Shown: piece by piece, positions 6,428 through 13,361 of the stretch
Numbering within the stretch: position 1 is the first letter of the stretch
Layout: each line of letters opens with the position of its first letter
Translations under genes and position numbers: made by a program
Assembly (NCBI GenBank): GCA_046597185.1
Contig: JBKJLF010000791.1
Coordinates: 1-13,361, forward strand
Source: CAMBDR01 sp046597185
GTDB taxonomy: Bacteria > Pseudomonadota > Gammaproteobacteria > Burkholderiales > Burkholderiaceae_D
DNA: 13,361 nt
Direction of reading: 5' to 3'
The notes under the pieces: model-generated
The model's database searches: none
Seen by the model: only the letters and a program-made list of their open reading frames with translations
What the model was told of the DNA's origin: nothing

Positions 6428-7249
6428 ATGGATGCAGCACAGCTTCAAAAATATCAGGATTTGGCCCTGAATTATGTGACCGATTTTGGCGTTAAAATTT
6501 TAGCCGCACTGGCATTTTGGTTTATTGGCCGCTGGCTGATTGGCATTGCCGTCCGTATGGTGTCAAGTTCGATGGCTACGCAAAAAATCGATGCCACGGT
6601 GATGCGCTATGTCGGCTCCATCATCCGCGTTATTTTAAACGTCTTGTTAATACTCGGCATTTTGGGCTATTTCGGCTTCCAAACCACCACTTTCGCCGCC
6701 ATTTTAGCCGCTGCGGGCGTGGCTATTGGTATGGCCTGGTCGGGCTTGCTGGCCAATTTTGCGGCGGGCGCGTTCATTATTGTGCTGCGTCCCTATAAAG
6801 TGGGCGACTTCGTTACCGCTGCTGGCGTAACGGGCACGATACGCGAAATTGGCTTGTTCACCACCACCATCGATACACCGGACAATATTATGACCATGGT
6901 GGGCAATAACAAGATTTTTAGCGACAACATCCAAAACTTTAGCGCCAACCCATTCCGCCGGGTCGATTTAAAATGCCAGTTGGCTGGCAATGCCGACCAC
7001 AATGCGGCCATGAAGTTATTGCGTGAAAAAGTGACGACCATTCACAATGTACTGCTCCACCCCGCAGTGGATGTGGAAATTGTGGACTTTACCCTGGTTG
7101 GCCCGGTCTTGGTGGTACGCCCTTACTGCCATAACGACCATTACTGGCAAGTGTATTTTGATACCAACCGCATGATTCGTGAAGCATTGGCTGCCGCTGG
7201 CTTCCCGGCACCGATGCCTGCGCAGGCGGTGATGGTGCATCAGCAGTAA
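6428..7249 (+). CDS. mscS: Small-conductance mechanosensitive channel, MscS family
   Basis: MscS channels open in the inner membrane under hypo-osmotic tension and release small solutes. The product is 273 aa from the ATG at 6428, which has GGGAGA seven bases upstream; an in-frame ATG at 6413 would contain that Shine-Dalgarno inside the coding region, so I reject it. Membrane segments lie at about 22-44, 61-82 and 87-120. The third carries the pore pattern AAILAAAGVAIGMAWSGLLA followed by FAAGAFIIVLRPYKVGD, the family hallmark, and leads into the cytoplasmic beta domain (residues 121-180) and the alpha/beta domain. Length is close to E. coli MscS (286 aa). It appears to be a single-gene unit with its own leader, followed by a hairpin. 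Confidence 0.95.
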   Translation: MDAAQLQKYQDLALNYVTDFGVKILAALAFWFIGRWLIGIAVRMVSSSMATQKIDATVMRYVGSIIRVILNVLLILGILGYFGFQTTTFAAILAAAGVAIGMAWSGLLANFAAGAFIIVLRPYKVGDFVTAAGVTGTIREIGLFTTTIDTPDNIMTMVGNNKIFSDNIQNFSANPFRRVDLKCQLAGNADHNAAMKLLREKVTTIHNVLLHPAVDVEIVDFTLVGPVLVVRPYCHNDHYWQVYFDTNRMIREALAAAGFPAPMPAQAVMVHQQ

Positions 7250-7266
7250 GTAATATCAATTCGCAA

Positions 7267-7300
7267 GATCAGGCGCGGCACGAATACCGCCGCGCTGATT
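7267..7300 (+). terminator. Stem-loop after mscS, probable transcription end
   Basis: ATCAGGCGCGGC and GCCGCGCTGAT pair over 11 bases with a single bulged G and a loop of about nine bases. It begins 18 bases after the mscS stop. The stem is GC-rich, but it is followed by TGTTACCCCC rather than a T-run, so it is an atypical intrinsic terminator or only a 3'-end stabilising hairpin. Confidence 0.5.
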
Positions 7301-7590
7301 GTTACCCCCAACAAAATCCTCCTCAAAAATGCGACATCAACGTAACGTGTCAATTGGCCAAGTCACTTTGGCGGCAGAACTATGTACGCCTCGTCTGGCC
7401 ATTTTATAACAGGGCATGAGTACAATCCGCGCAATATTTCAGCCACCCGACAAAGCTTGGCTTGAGATACCAAAATCCAACAAATCACAAAATATGTTTG
7501 ACCATACGCCGAATTGTGCCCCGTGCCATCGTACACTTTAGAACATTACTTGGTAATTGCTGTAACCAACCTTTGGATAGAAACCGGATC
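7301..7590. other. Non-coding gap before the cmr operon
   Basis: About 290 bases with no recognisable gene. A short stem (GCCAA/TTGGC, 7357-7372) is present. The cmr1 frame is open back to an ATG at 7462, but the 43 codons before 7591 do not look like Cmr1. I see no CRISPR repeat, tRNA or clear sigma-70 promoter, though the cmr promoter should lie here. A change from core to accessory DNA probably occurs in this gap. Confidence 0.4.
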
Positions 7591-8934
7591 ATGCGCCAAT
7601 ACACGGTGATAAAAGCGGAAATGGAATTGATCAGCCCCGGCTTTATTGGCGGTGCCATTGATCACAAGCCCCACGGGATGGACCCCAAATCGATCAAATC
7701 GAGCCTGCGCTATTGGTGGCGCGTGTTAAACAGTGGTCAGATTGCCGATGGTGCCGATGGTGCCGATAGTGCAGACAGCGCCCGCTTGCTGGCCGCCCTG
7801 CACCAGAACGAAATGCGCCTCTTTGGTGAAGAAGCCAAAAAGGGCGCGCAGGGGCAAGGCATGGTGCAGGTGGTGCTGCGCCAGCGGCAGGCACACATCG
7901 CGCCCCTGCCCAATACCCTGCCCGGCATTGTGTATCTGCTCGGGCAAGGGCTTTATGAACACAAAACCGGCGTGACCCGCAGTGCGCTGGCCCCTTGCTA
8001 TTTTACGCTGGAATTGATTCTGTTTCACCCCCGCCCCGGCCCACAAATCGAACAAGACATGCAACAAATACAGGACGCACTGCTGGCCTTTGGCCTGCTC
8101 GGCGGGCTGGGCAGCAGGCAAAACCGGGGCTTTGGTTCAGTGGCCTTGCGCAGCCTGACGCGTGACGCACCAGCCGACTTGCCATTTCCATTACCGCCAT
8201 TACCCACGCCACCCGCCAACAGCCACGACTATATGACCGGGCTTGGTGCATTGTTTTCCGGCAACGCCAGTCAGGCCAGCGCCCTACCCTTGCTACCAGC
8301 CCTCAGCCGCCTGGCCCGCTACCGGGTGCTGATACCGGCCAACGGCCAGATTGAAGTGCCGGCCAAAAAGCAGGATGGCCAAATCAAAGGCACCCGCTTG
8401 GTCAATACGCCCGACTACTGGAGCCTGCTGGCGCTGGTGGGCGAACAATTCATGTTAGAGCGCAGTTGGGGCCACTACGACCGCGACCGCCAGCGCCATT
8501 ACACCAATGGCCGCATGGAAGCCGAACAAAACTACCAAAGTGACCACCACCTGATCAAGGCCGCACTGGGCGACCGCAACTATACCGAAGAGAGCCGCCA
8601 CAGCGTCCCGCTGCGGTGCGTGTATGGCTTGCCCTATTATTTTGGCAAAGCCTTCGGTAAAACCCAGGGTATGGATTTGTTGCTCAAGGGCCAAAACGGC
8701 AACACCCCCACGCGCCGGGGTTCGCCGTTTCATATCCATATTACCCATTTTGACGGGCACCCCGTGGCGGTGCTGTATTACCTGCCCTCGCGCTTTGCAC
8801 CGCACGATGCGCAAGTGAGCATGGGCACGCTGAAAGCACGAGATGTGAGCAAGGTGCAGTTCAACTACACGATCATTGATCGCTTTTTGCAGCGCTTTGA
8901 CCAGCACAACACCACGCCAGAGGCCAGCGCATGA
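7591..8934 (+). CDS. cmr1: Type III-B CRISPR RAMP protein Cmr1
   Basis: Cmr1 is a RAMP subunit at the end of the Cmr effector complex that caps the guide-target duplex. The product is 447 aa from the ATG at 7591. The start ISPGFIGGA is followed by SIKSSLRYWWRVL at 35-46, the usual FR-WWR block of Cmr1, and the glycine-rich RAMP loop GGLGSRQNRGFGS lies at 171-183. A second RAMP-like half follows, with YYFGKAFGK in its later part. An earlier in-frame ATG (7462) is unlikely because the family begins near MRQYTV. Residues 53-64 (DGADGADSADSA) are a low-complexity insert made by a 9-base tandem repeat. The stop overlaps the cmr2 start as ATGA (8931-8934). It is the first gene of an operon whose other recognisable members are cmr2 and a broken cmr3. 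Confidence 0.92.
   Translation: MRQYTVIKAEMELISPGFIGGAIDHKPHGMDPKSIKSSLRYWWRVLNSGQIADGADGADSADSARLLAALHQNEMRLFGEEAKKGAQGQGMVQVVLRQRQAHIAPLPNTLPGIVYLLGQGLYEHKTGVTRSALAPCYFTLELILFHPRPGPQIEQDMQQIQDALLAFGLLGGLGSRQNRGFGSVALRSLTRDAPADLPFPLPPLPTPPANSHDYMTGLGALFSGNASQASALPLLPALSRLARYRVLIPANGQIEVPAKKQDGQIKGTRLVNTPDYWSLLALVGEQFMLERSWGHYDRDRQRHYTNGRMEAEQNYQSDHHLIKAALGDRNYTEESRHSVPLRCVYGLPYYFGKAFGKTQGMDLLLKGQNGNTPTRRGSPFHIHITHFDGHPVAVLYYLPSRFAPHDAQVSMGTLKARDVSKVQFNYTIIDRFLQRFDQHNTTPEASA
7747..7782 (+). repeat. Four 9-base tandem units in cmr1
   Basis: GATGGTGCC occurs twice, followed by the diverged units GATAGTGCA and GACAGCGCC, coding DGA DGA DSA DSA. The repeat is in frame and falls just after the RYWWR block of Cmr1, probably in a surface loop. 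Confidence 0.9.
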
Positions 8935-11054
8935 ATTATTTCCACTTTTCAATCGGCCCGGTTCAGGAATTTGTGAATCAGGCGCGCCGCACCAGCGACT
9001 TTTGGGCTGGCTCGTTTTTATTATCTTGGCTGGCGGGCGTGGCTATGTGCGCGGTGCAGCGGCAAGGCGGCGTGCTCGAATTTCCCTTGCCACCCAAAAA
9101 TTATTTGGACTGGATCGAAGGCAAACTCACCCCCGCCAACGGGGAAGTAATGGCGCGCATCGGGGCAGTACCCAACCGCTTTAGCGCAACAGTGCCTGCC
9201 AAGGTGGGGACCAATGAGGCGGCGAATTTTGACGGCCAACACATCACCGACTGTGTGCGCGAAGCATGGATCGCGCTGGCCAACCATACCTTGCAAGCAG
9301 ATGGGCTAAACCTGACCCCGGAAGGCCGCCTAATCTGGCAGCGCCAGATTGCAGCAACAAGCGGCGGCCTGTGGGATATGCACTGGGTATTGCTTGAAGC
9401 GGATCAGCCGAGCACTGGCTTTGCCACCGACTTTACCACCCACGGCAACGCGCATCACCGCCTGCTCGATGCGCGCAAGCACTGGCGCAACCATTACCCG
9501 GACAAAGAACCGGGGCGCAAATGTTCGCTCATGCACGGCTGGCAAGAATTATCCGGTGCCGCCTATGACGCAGTAGAAGCCTACTGGCAAACCGAGCGCG
9601 AAGCCTACCAGCAACGCAACCAGCGCGAAGGCAAATTGCTCGACAAGATGCTCGACATTAACGAGCGCGAACACCTGTGCGCGCTGGCCTATGTCAAGCG
9701 CCGCTTTGTCCAGCATTTTGCCAACTTCAAGCTCACCAGCAGCGCTTTGGGCCAAACCCTGCGCGGCTGGAACTTGCCGCCCAACGTGCCATCGACCCAA
9801 TATCTGGCCGCAGCGCCGTGGTTAAGCCGGGTGCTGGCGGATAAACATACCCAACCCGAGCAGATCCGCAACTTTGAAGACGCCGCCCACGCCAGCGGCG
9901 TCAATGACGGCGAAGCCCGTACCAACTTGCGTTGCGTGCGCGAAGCCGCGTTGGCCTACGCGCGCAATGCCCAATCCCTGCCCATATTGCATACCCTGGA
10001 CGGCGTGGCCTTTTTTGAAGATGAAATCCGCCGCCAAACTGCTTCTGAAAGCGATCCCAAACCCGCCCCGGACGCGCTACGCAACACCAAACCCCTGCTC
10101 AAAGCCCTAAAATGCCTGCAACAACAGCACGGCAGCGCAGCCAAATATTACGCGCTGCTGTTAATGGATGGCGACCGCATTGGCGACATTCTGGATCAGT
10201 ACCCGCAGGAGCTGGCACAGGCGTTACAGGCATTTACCGACGGGGTTGCCGACATCGTGCAACACCACTCCGGCTTTTTGGTGTACGCCGGGGGTGACGA
10301 CGTGCTGGCCCTGCTGCCAATGGATCAGGCGCTGGCGTGCGCACTGGCCTTGCGCCAGTGGTATCTGGCCTGTTTTGCGCCTTACCCGGCCATCTTGCAC
10401 CCGTCCCTGTCCGCCGCCATCGAGTTTGCCCATTTCAAAACCCCGCTCACGCAAATCACCAACGATGCGCACGCCTTGCTTGACGACATCGCCAAACAAG
10501 CGCACGGGCGCGACAGCTTGGCGGTGCGAGTCTGGAAAGGCAGTGGCATTCATTTGACTTGGTGCCAGCCCTGGCAAATAGCTTTGGCAAAAAGTGACGC
10601 TGCCGATGCACACGAAGTTGCCAGCGGGGATGCCAGCAACGATGCTGGCAAAAGCGCCAGCGGCGAGCAATTGGCGCTGCATGCCGTGCTAGCACAAATT
10701 CAAGCCCGGCCTACGCTGTTTTCCAGCGGCTTTTTCTTCCGCGCCAACGAAGTGTATGCCGCCATGCACGGCATGGATGATTCGGCTGCGGTAAAGGAAT
10801 TGATTGTGTATGAATACGGCCATTCGCTGGCCGCCAAGCAGCACGCCGCCACCCGCGCCGACATAGAAACCCTGCTCAACCCGTTATACCGCCAATCGAT
10901 TCCACACCGCCGGTGCGCCAGCGCGGATGGCAAGTCTTACCACCACCTGCCCGACCCCGACCCGCAAGCCGATTGCGCGCTGCTGATCCGCTTTTTATGG
11001 CAACAAGGCTTCGAGGGCAGCATCGAAGGCCAGAACCCGGAGCCGCAGCCATGA
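8931..11054 (+). CDS. cmr2: Type III-B CRISPR protein Cmr2 (Cas10), without HD domain
   Basis: Cmr2 is the large Cas10 subunit of the Cmr complex; on target RNA binding its palm domain makes cyclic oligoadenylates. The product is 707 aa. It opens directly with IGPVQEFVNQARRTSDFWAGS (residues 8-28), the start of the first Cas10 palm-like part; long Cmr2 proteins carry an HD nuclease domain before this, absent here. The second palm domain has LLMDGDRIGDIL (MDGD 412-415) and VYAGGDDVLALL with GGDD at 454-457, so the cyclase motif looks intact. The usual two CxxC pairs of the Cas10 zinc site are each reduced to one Cys: C198-S-L-M201 and C250-A-L-A253. Residues 555-580 form a D/A/S-rich insert. 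It overlaps cmr1 and cmr3 by ATGA at both ends. Confidence 0.95.
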   Translation: MNYFHFSIGPVQEFVNQARRTSDFWAGSFLLSWLAGVAMCAVQRQGGVLEFPLPPKNYLDWIEGKLTPANGEVMARIGAVPNRFSATVPAKVGTNEAANFDGQHITDCVREAWIALANHTLQADGLNLTPEGRLIWQRQIAATSGGLWDMHWVLLEADQPSTGFATDFTTHGNAHHRLLDARKHWRNHYPDKEPGRKCSLMHGWQELSGAAYDAVEAYWQTEREAYQQRNQREGKLLDKMLDINEREHLCALAYVKRRFVQHFANFKLTSSALGQTLRGWNLPPNVPSTQYLAAAPWLSRVLADKHTQPEQIRNFEDAAHASGVNDGEARTNLRCVREAALAYARNAQSLPILHTLDGVAFFEDEIRRQTASESDPKPAPDALRNTKPLLKALKCLQQQHGSAAKYYALLLMDGDRIGDILDQYPQELAQALQAFTDGVADIVQHHSGFLVYAGGDDVLALLPMDQALACALALRQWYLACFAPYPAILHPSLSAAIEFAHFKTPLTQITNDAHALLDDIAKQAHGRDSLAVRVWKGSGIHLTWCQPWQIALAKSDAADAHEVASGDASNDAGKSASGEQLALHAVLAQIQARPTLFSSGFFFRANEVYAAMHGMDDSAAVKELIVYEYGHSLAAKQHAATRADIETLLNPLYRQSIPHRRCASADGKSYHHLPDPDPQADCALLIRFLWQQGFEGSIEGQNPEPQP

Positions 11055-11449
11055 ACCATCCAATGACTTCACTCATCCTGCGTTTTCAAGCGATTGATGC
11101 GCTGTTTTTCCGCGAGCTACGGCCCCAGGGCGGGCCGGGCGGCATGCCGTTGCAAAGCCTGTTTCCGCCACCGCCGCGCACCTTCAGCGGTACTATTCAT
11201 CAACTGCTGCATGACGCTACTGGCACCAGCATGATCCCCCCTGACCAGCGCGGTGGTCATGCAACAAAATGGCTGGAAAGCCTGCGCCTACGCGGCCCTT
11301 GGCTGGCTTACTTGGCTGGGGAGGAACAAGCCAATCAGGTAGCGGAGCGACTTTTTCCGTGGCCAGCGCACATCCTGCGCCACAAAAGCGGCCATAGCGT
11401 ACCGCTGGCCCCTGCTGGTACAGCACTGAAAACCGACCTTGGCCGCATT

Positions 11450-11485
11450 TTTGTGCCCACTTTTGTGCCCACTTTCATGCCCACA
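11450..11485 (+). repeat. Three 12-base tandem units in cmr3
   Basis: TTTGTGCCCACT occurs twice and is followed by TTCATGCCCACA, coding FVPT FVPT FMPT in frame. Confidence 0.9.
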
Positions 11486-11605
11486 TCAGCGCTTGGCTTA
11501 CCCCACCCGGCCAAGGACTACCACGCCAGCTTGCACACTTGGATCACCGAAACCGACTTCATCAAGCTACTAGCCAACCCGCATCATCAAGTTAGCCAAT
11601 GCTTT

Positions 11606-11650
11606 GATGCCGATGCCGATGCTGATGCTGATGCTGATACTGATGCTGAC
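11606..11650 (+). repeat. Six-base GATGCY tandem tract next to the cmr3 breakpoint
   Basis: GATGCC or GATGCT is repeated about seven and a half times with one change (GATACT), coding alternating Asp and Ala. It ends a few bases before the start of the metal-resistance promoter region, so it either marks the breakpoint or is the last original part of cmr3. Confidence 0.85.
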
Positions 11651-11658
11651 GACAACTT

Positions 11659-11671
11659 CATTATACTCCTT
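11659..11671 (-). pseudogene. Remnant 5' end of a divergent MerR-family regulator gene (cadR/pbrR type)
   Basis: On the - strand AAGGAG (11671-11666) stands four bases before an ATG (11661-11659) followed by AAG. In known cadR-cadA or pbrR-pbrA pairs the regulator gene starts here, divergent from the ATPase, with its Shine-Dalgarno overlapping the ATPase -35 box, as it does here (TTGACT begins at 11670). After about two codons the frame enters the GATGCY tract reversed and has no MerR character. I infer that all but the first codons were lost in the rearrangement. Confidence 0.4.
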
Positions 11672-11700
11672 GACTCTTTAGTGGCTACAGGGTTTCTAAT
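11670..11700 (+). promoter_or_regulatory. MerR-type metal-responsive promoter and operator of the P-type ATPase
   Basis: The -35 box is TTGACT (11670-11675) and the -10 box TCTAAT (11695-11700), with a 19-base spacer. That is two bases longer than normal and typical of promoters that MerR-family regulators (ZntR, CadR, PbrR) untwist when they bind metal. The spacer holds the expected dyad: arms ACTCT and AGGGT flank TAGT and GCTA. The start codon follows 23 bases after the -10 box. This promoter lies within the last codons of the truncated cmr3 frame. Confidence 0.8.
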
Positions 11701-11723
11701 GCGGTAAAACTAAGGAGAAATCT

Positions 11724-13361
11724 ATGGATTCTTTGAAAATTGACAGGGTCAGCGACTCTGGAGCGCCAAGCTCGGGCGAATGCAGTAGCGGTTGCACAAC
11801 CGCCGCACCCACGCAATCGGCAACTGCATCTGCCGATGCGGGTGCAGCCGCATCGGTATTCCGTATCGCCACGATGGACTGTGCCGCCGAAGAAAGCGAG
11901 ATCCGACGCGCTCTGGCAGAGGTGCCCGGTTTGCGTAGCTTGAGCTTTCAGCTTGCCGCACGCACTCTGCGTATCGATGCCTCGGGCGCGGCGATGCCAC
12001 AGGCCCTGGATGCGATTCGTCGGGCCGGATTCGACCCTCAACCGGTCGATCCGGCCAGCCCCAATCATGCGCCAGCCTCCGAGGGGTTGTGGCGGTTGGG
12101 TGTGGCTTTGCTACTGGCAGTCGCTGCCGAACTACTTGCCATTTTTGCGCCGCAGACGCTGGTCTTCAATGGTTTCGGTATGGCACTTTCGGCAGTCGCT
12201 ATCGGACTGGCTGGATTTTCGACCTATGGCAAGGGCCTCGCTGCTCTGCGGCAGGGGCGTCTCAACATCAATGCCCTGATGACGGTCGCAGTGACCGGAG
12301 CCTTCATGATCGGTCAGTGGCCTGAGGCAGCGATGGTGATGGCGCTTTACGCCATCGCAGAACTGATCGAAGCCCGTGCGGTGGATAGGGCGCGCAATGC
12401 CATCAAAAGCCTGCTCGACCTGACGCCGGAAACTGCCGAGATGCGTCTGCCGGATGGGCGCTGGCAGGATGTTCCCGCCGCTCAAGTTCTCCTGGATGCT
12501 ATTGTCCGTGTCAAGCCCGGTGCGCGTATCCCGCTCGATGGGTTGGTCACTTCGGGTACCAGCGCAGTCAATCAGGCTCCGGTAACGGGTGAGAGCATCC
12601 CCGTCGACAAAGCGGCGGGCGACCCGGTGTTCGCGGGAACGATTAACGACACTGGCACGCTCGAACTGCGGGTGACGGCCGCCGCCGGTAACACCACACT
12701 GGCACGCATCATCCACGCTGTTGAACAGGCGCAGGGTGCGCAAGCGCCGACACAGCAGTTCGTAGACCGTTTCGCAGCAATCTACACGCCGGTCGTTTTT
12801 GCACTGGCCGTGGCAGTAGCTGTTCTGACACCGTGGTTGATGGATTGGAGTTGGTCACAGGCCTTATACAAGGCGCTGGTTTTGCTCGTGATCGCCTGTC
12901 CTTGCGCGCTGGTCATCGCCACACCTGTCACAGTGGTCAGCGCACTGGCCGCTGCAGCGCGACGTGGCATCCTCATCAAGGGCGGCGTTTATCTGGAAGG
13001 AGCGCGCAAACTCAAAGCCATTGCCCTGGACAAGACTGGCACCATCACCGAAGGCAAGCCAAAGCTGGTCGCAACCGAAGTGCTGACATCGGACACCCCG
13101 GAGACCGAAGTCTTGCGCTGGGCTGCTGACTTGGCTGGCCACTCCGACCACCCCGTTTCCAAAGCGATTGCTCAAGGACTCGCACAAAGAAATGATTCAG
13201 GTATCGCTCTGCTGGAGGGATTCACTGCATTGCCAGGGCGCGGCATTCAGGCTCGCACCGACGGCCAGATGCTCACCTTGGGTAACCATCGCTTGATCGA
13301 AGAGAGCGGACTGTGCAACGCATCGATTGAGGCGCGACTGTCGGAGCACGAAGCGTTGGGG
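11724..13361 (+). CDS. cadA: Heavy-metal-translocating P1B-type ATPase (CadA/ZntA-like Zn/Cd/Pb exporter), 3' end beyond the window
   Basis: The frame is open for 546 residues to the window end; full-length relatives are about 750-800 aa. An AAGGAG seven bases before the ATG sets the start. It exports divalent soft metals from the cytoplasm at the cost of ATP. Seen in order: a Cys-bearing N-terminal tail (ECSSGC at 19-24), a heavy-metal-associated domain with MDCAAEE at 51-57, membrane segments from about 122, TGES at 288-291 (actuator), the CPC metal site at 392-394 in IACPCALVIATP, phosphorylated Asp436 in LDKTGT, and HSDHP at 473-477 (nucleotide domain). CPC with a CAAEE-type metal domain favours Cd/Zn/Pb over copper. 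It has its own MerR-type promoter, but the usual divergent regulator gene is missing. The region looks GC-richer than the left half of the window, which suggests separate origin. Confidence 0.94.
   Translation, partial: MDSLKIDRVSDSGAPSSGECSSGCTTAAPTQSATASADAGAAASVFRIATMDCAAEESEIRRALAEVPGLRSLSFQLAARTLRIDASGAAMPQALDAIRRAGFDPQPVDPASPNHAPASEGLWRLGVALLLAVAAELLAIFAPQTLVFNGFGMALSAVAIGLAGFSTYGKGLAALRQGRLNINALMTVAVTGAFMIGQWPEAAMVMALYAIAELIEARAVDRARNAIKSLLDLTPETAEMRLPDGRWQDVPAAQVLLDAIVRVKPGARIPLDGLVTSGTSAVNQAPVTGESIPVDKAAGDPVFAGTINDTGTLELRVTAAAGNTTLARIIHAVEQAQGAQAPTQQFVDRFAAIYTPVVFALAVAVAVLTPWLMDWSWSQALYKALVLLVIACPCALVIATPVTVVSALAAAARRGILIKGGVYLEGARKLKAIALDKTGTITEGKPKLVATEVLTSDTPETEVLRWAADLAGHSDHPVSKAIAQGLAQRNDSGIALLEGFTALPGRGIQARTDGQMLTLGNHRLIEESGLCNASIEARLSEHEALG

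Larger units (their letters stand above)
11051..11707 (+). pseudogene. cmr3: Truncated Cmr3 (5' part of a type III-B CRISPR gene)
   Basis: The frame gives 218 aa, starting in an ATGA overlap with cmr2 and with GGAG upstream. The first part is clear Cmr3: FQAIDALFFRELRP at 12-25 and SLFPPPPRTFSGTIH at 36-50. WPAHILRHKSGHSVPLAP (104-121) and WITETDFIKLLAN (164-176) fit the middle of the family. Cmr3 proteins are usually about 320-400 aa, so the second half, including the later RAMP loop, is missing. After residue 185 comes a DADADA tract, and residues from about 202 to the stop (FIILLDSLVATGFLMR) are translated from the promoter of the next gene, so they are not Cmr3. An FVPT triplication (134-145) from a 12-base repeat is also present. 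I infer a deletion or insertion breakpoint at about 11650-11656. The product is unlikely to be functional. Confidence 0.85.

Noticed and set aside
7462..7590. N-terminal extension of Cmr1 from an upstream ATG
   Set aside because: These 43 codons lack similarity to Cmr1; the family pattern begins at the ATG at 7591.
7250..7590. CRISPR array or leader next to the cmr genes
   Set aside because: No direct repeats of 25-40 bases with regular spacing are present here or elsewhere in the window.
10224..10682. 152-aa - strand open frame within cmr2
   Set aside because: It lies opposite the conserved Cmr2 palm domain and has no recognisable motif.
11051..11707. Full-length but short Cmr3 with a natural stop
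   Set aside because: The last codons coincide with a MerR-type promoter and the second half of the family is missing, so a truncation explains the frame better.
1..13361. Transposase, integrase, tRNA or rRNA genes that would explain the accessory junctions
   Set aside because: None could be recognised in any frame or strand, so the cause of the cmr3 break is not shown directly.

Overview
The window looks like chromosomal DNA of a betaproteobacterium, probably Burkholderiales. This is an inference from protein style, moderate to high GC and gene content; no marker gene fixes the genus. Three kinds of DNA sit side by side: a small AT-richer effector locus, ordinary core-type genes, and an accessory stretch with a broken type III-B CRISPR operon that runs directly into a heavy-metal resistance gene.

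Layout. Bases 1-95 may be the 3' end of an unidentified + strand gene. On the - strand, 1046-175 holds a Tae4-like type VI secretion amidase (cell-wall peptidase toxin), followed with a 22-base overlap by a secreted, cysteine-rich protein that is probably its periplasmic immunity protein. Next come a DUF1345 membrane protein (+, 1297-1953) and a four-gene - strand run, read from 5216 down to 1989: an SbtA-type bicarbonate transporter, purE, purK and a small protein of unknown function. purE and purK overlap by ATGA. A CbbR-like LysR regulator is divergent from sbtA (+, 5310-6209), and an MscS mechanosensitive channel follows (+, 6428-7249). A hairpin and about 290 further non-coding bases separate mscS from the accessory region.

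Accessory region. cmr1, cmr2 (Cas10) and the first part of cmr3 are joined by ATGA overlaps and form the front of a type III-B (Cmr) operon. cmr3 stops after about 200 recognisable residues. Its last codons run through a MerR-type promoter (TTGACT, 19-base spacer, TCTAAT) that drives a CadA/ZntA-like metal-exporting P-type ATPase, which is open to the window end. The divergent MerR-family regulator gene expected beside such a promoter is reduced to a Shine-Dalgarno sequence and at most a few codons. The junction therefore looks like a recombination breakpoint that removed the rest of cmr3 and the regulator gene. No cmr4, cmr5, cmr6, cas1, cas2 or CRISPR array is visible.

How the genes may work together. 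PurK consumes bicarbonate and ATP to make N5-CAIR and PurE rearranges it to CAIR, so a bicarbonate importer just upstream in the same direction is a plausible metabolic link, with the CbbR-like regulator sensing carbon state. The amidase and secreted protein fit a toxin/immunity pair. The Cmr2 keeps its GGDD nucleotide-cyclase motif but has no HD nuclease domain, so if it works at all it would signal by cyclic oligoadenylate. With cmr3 broken, the complex is probably not functional from this locus alone.
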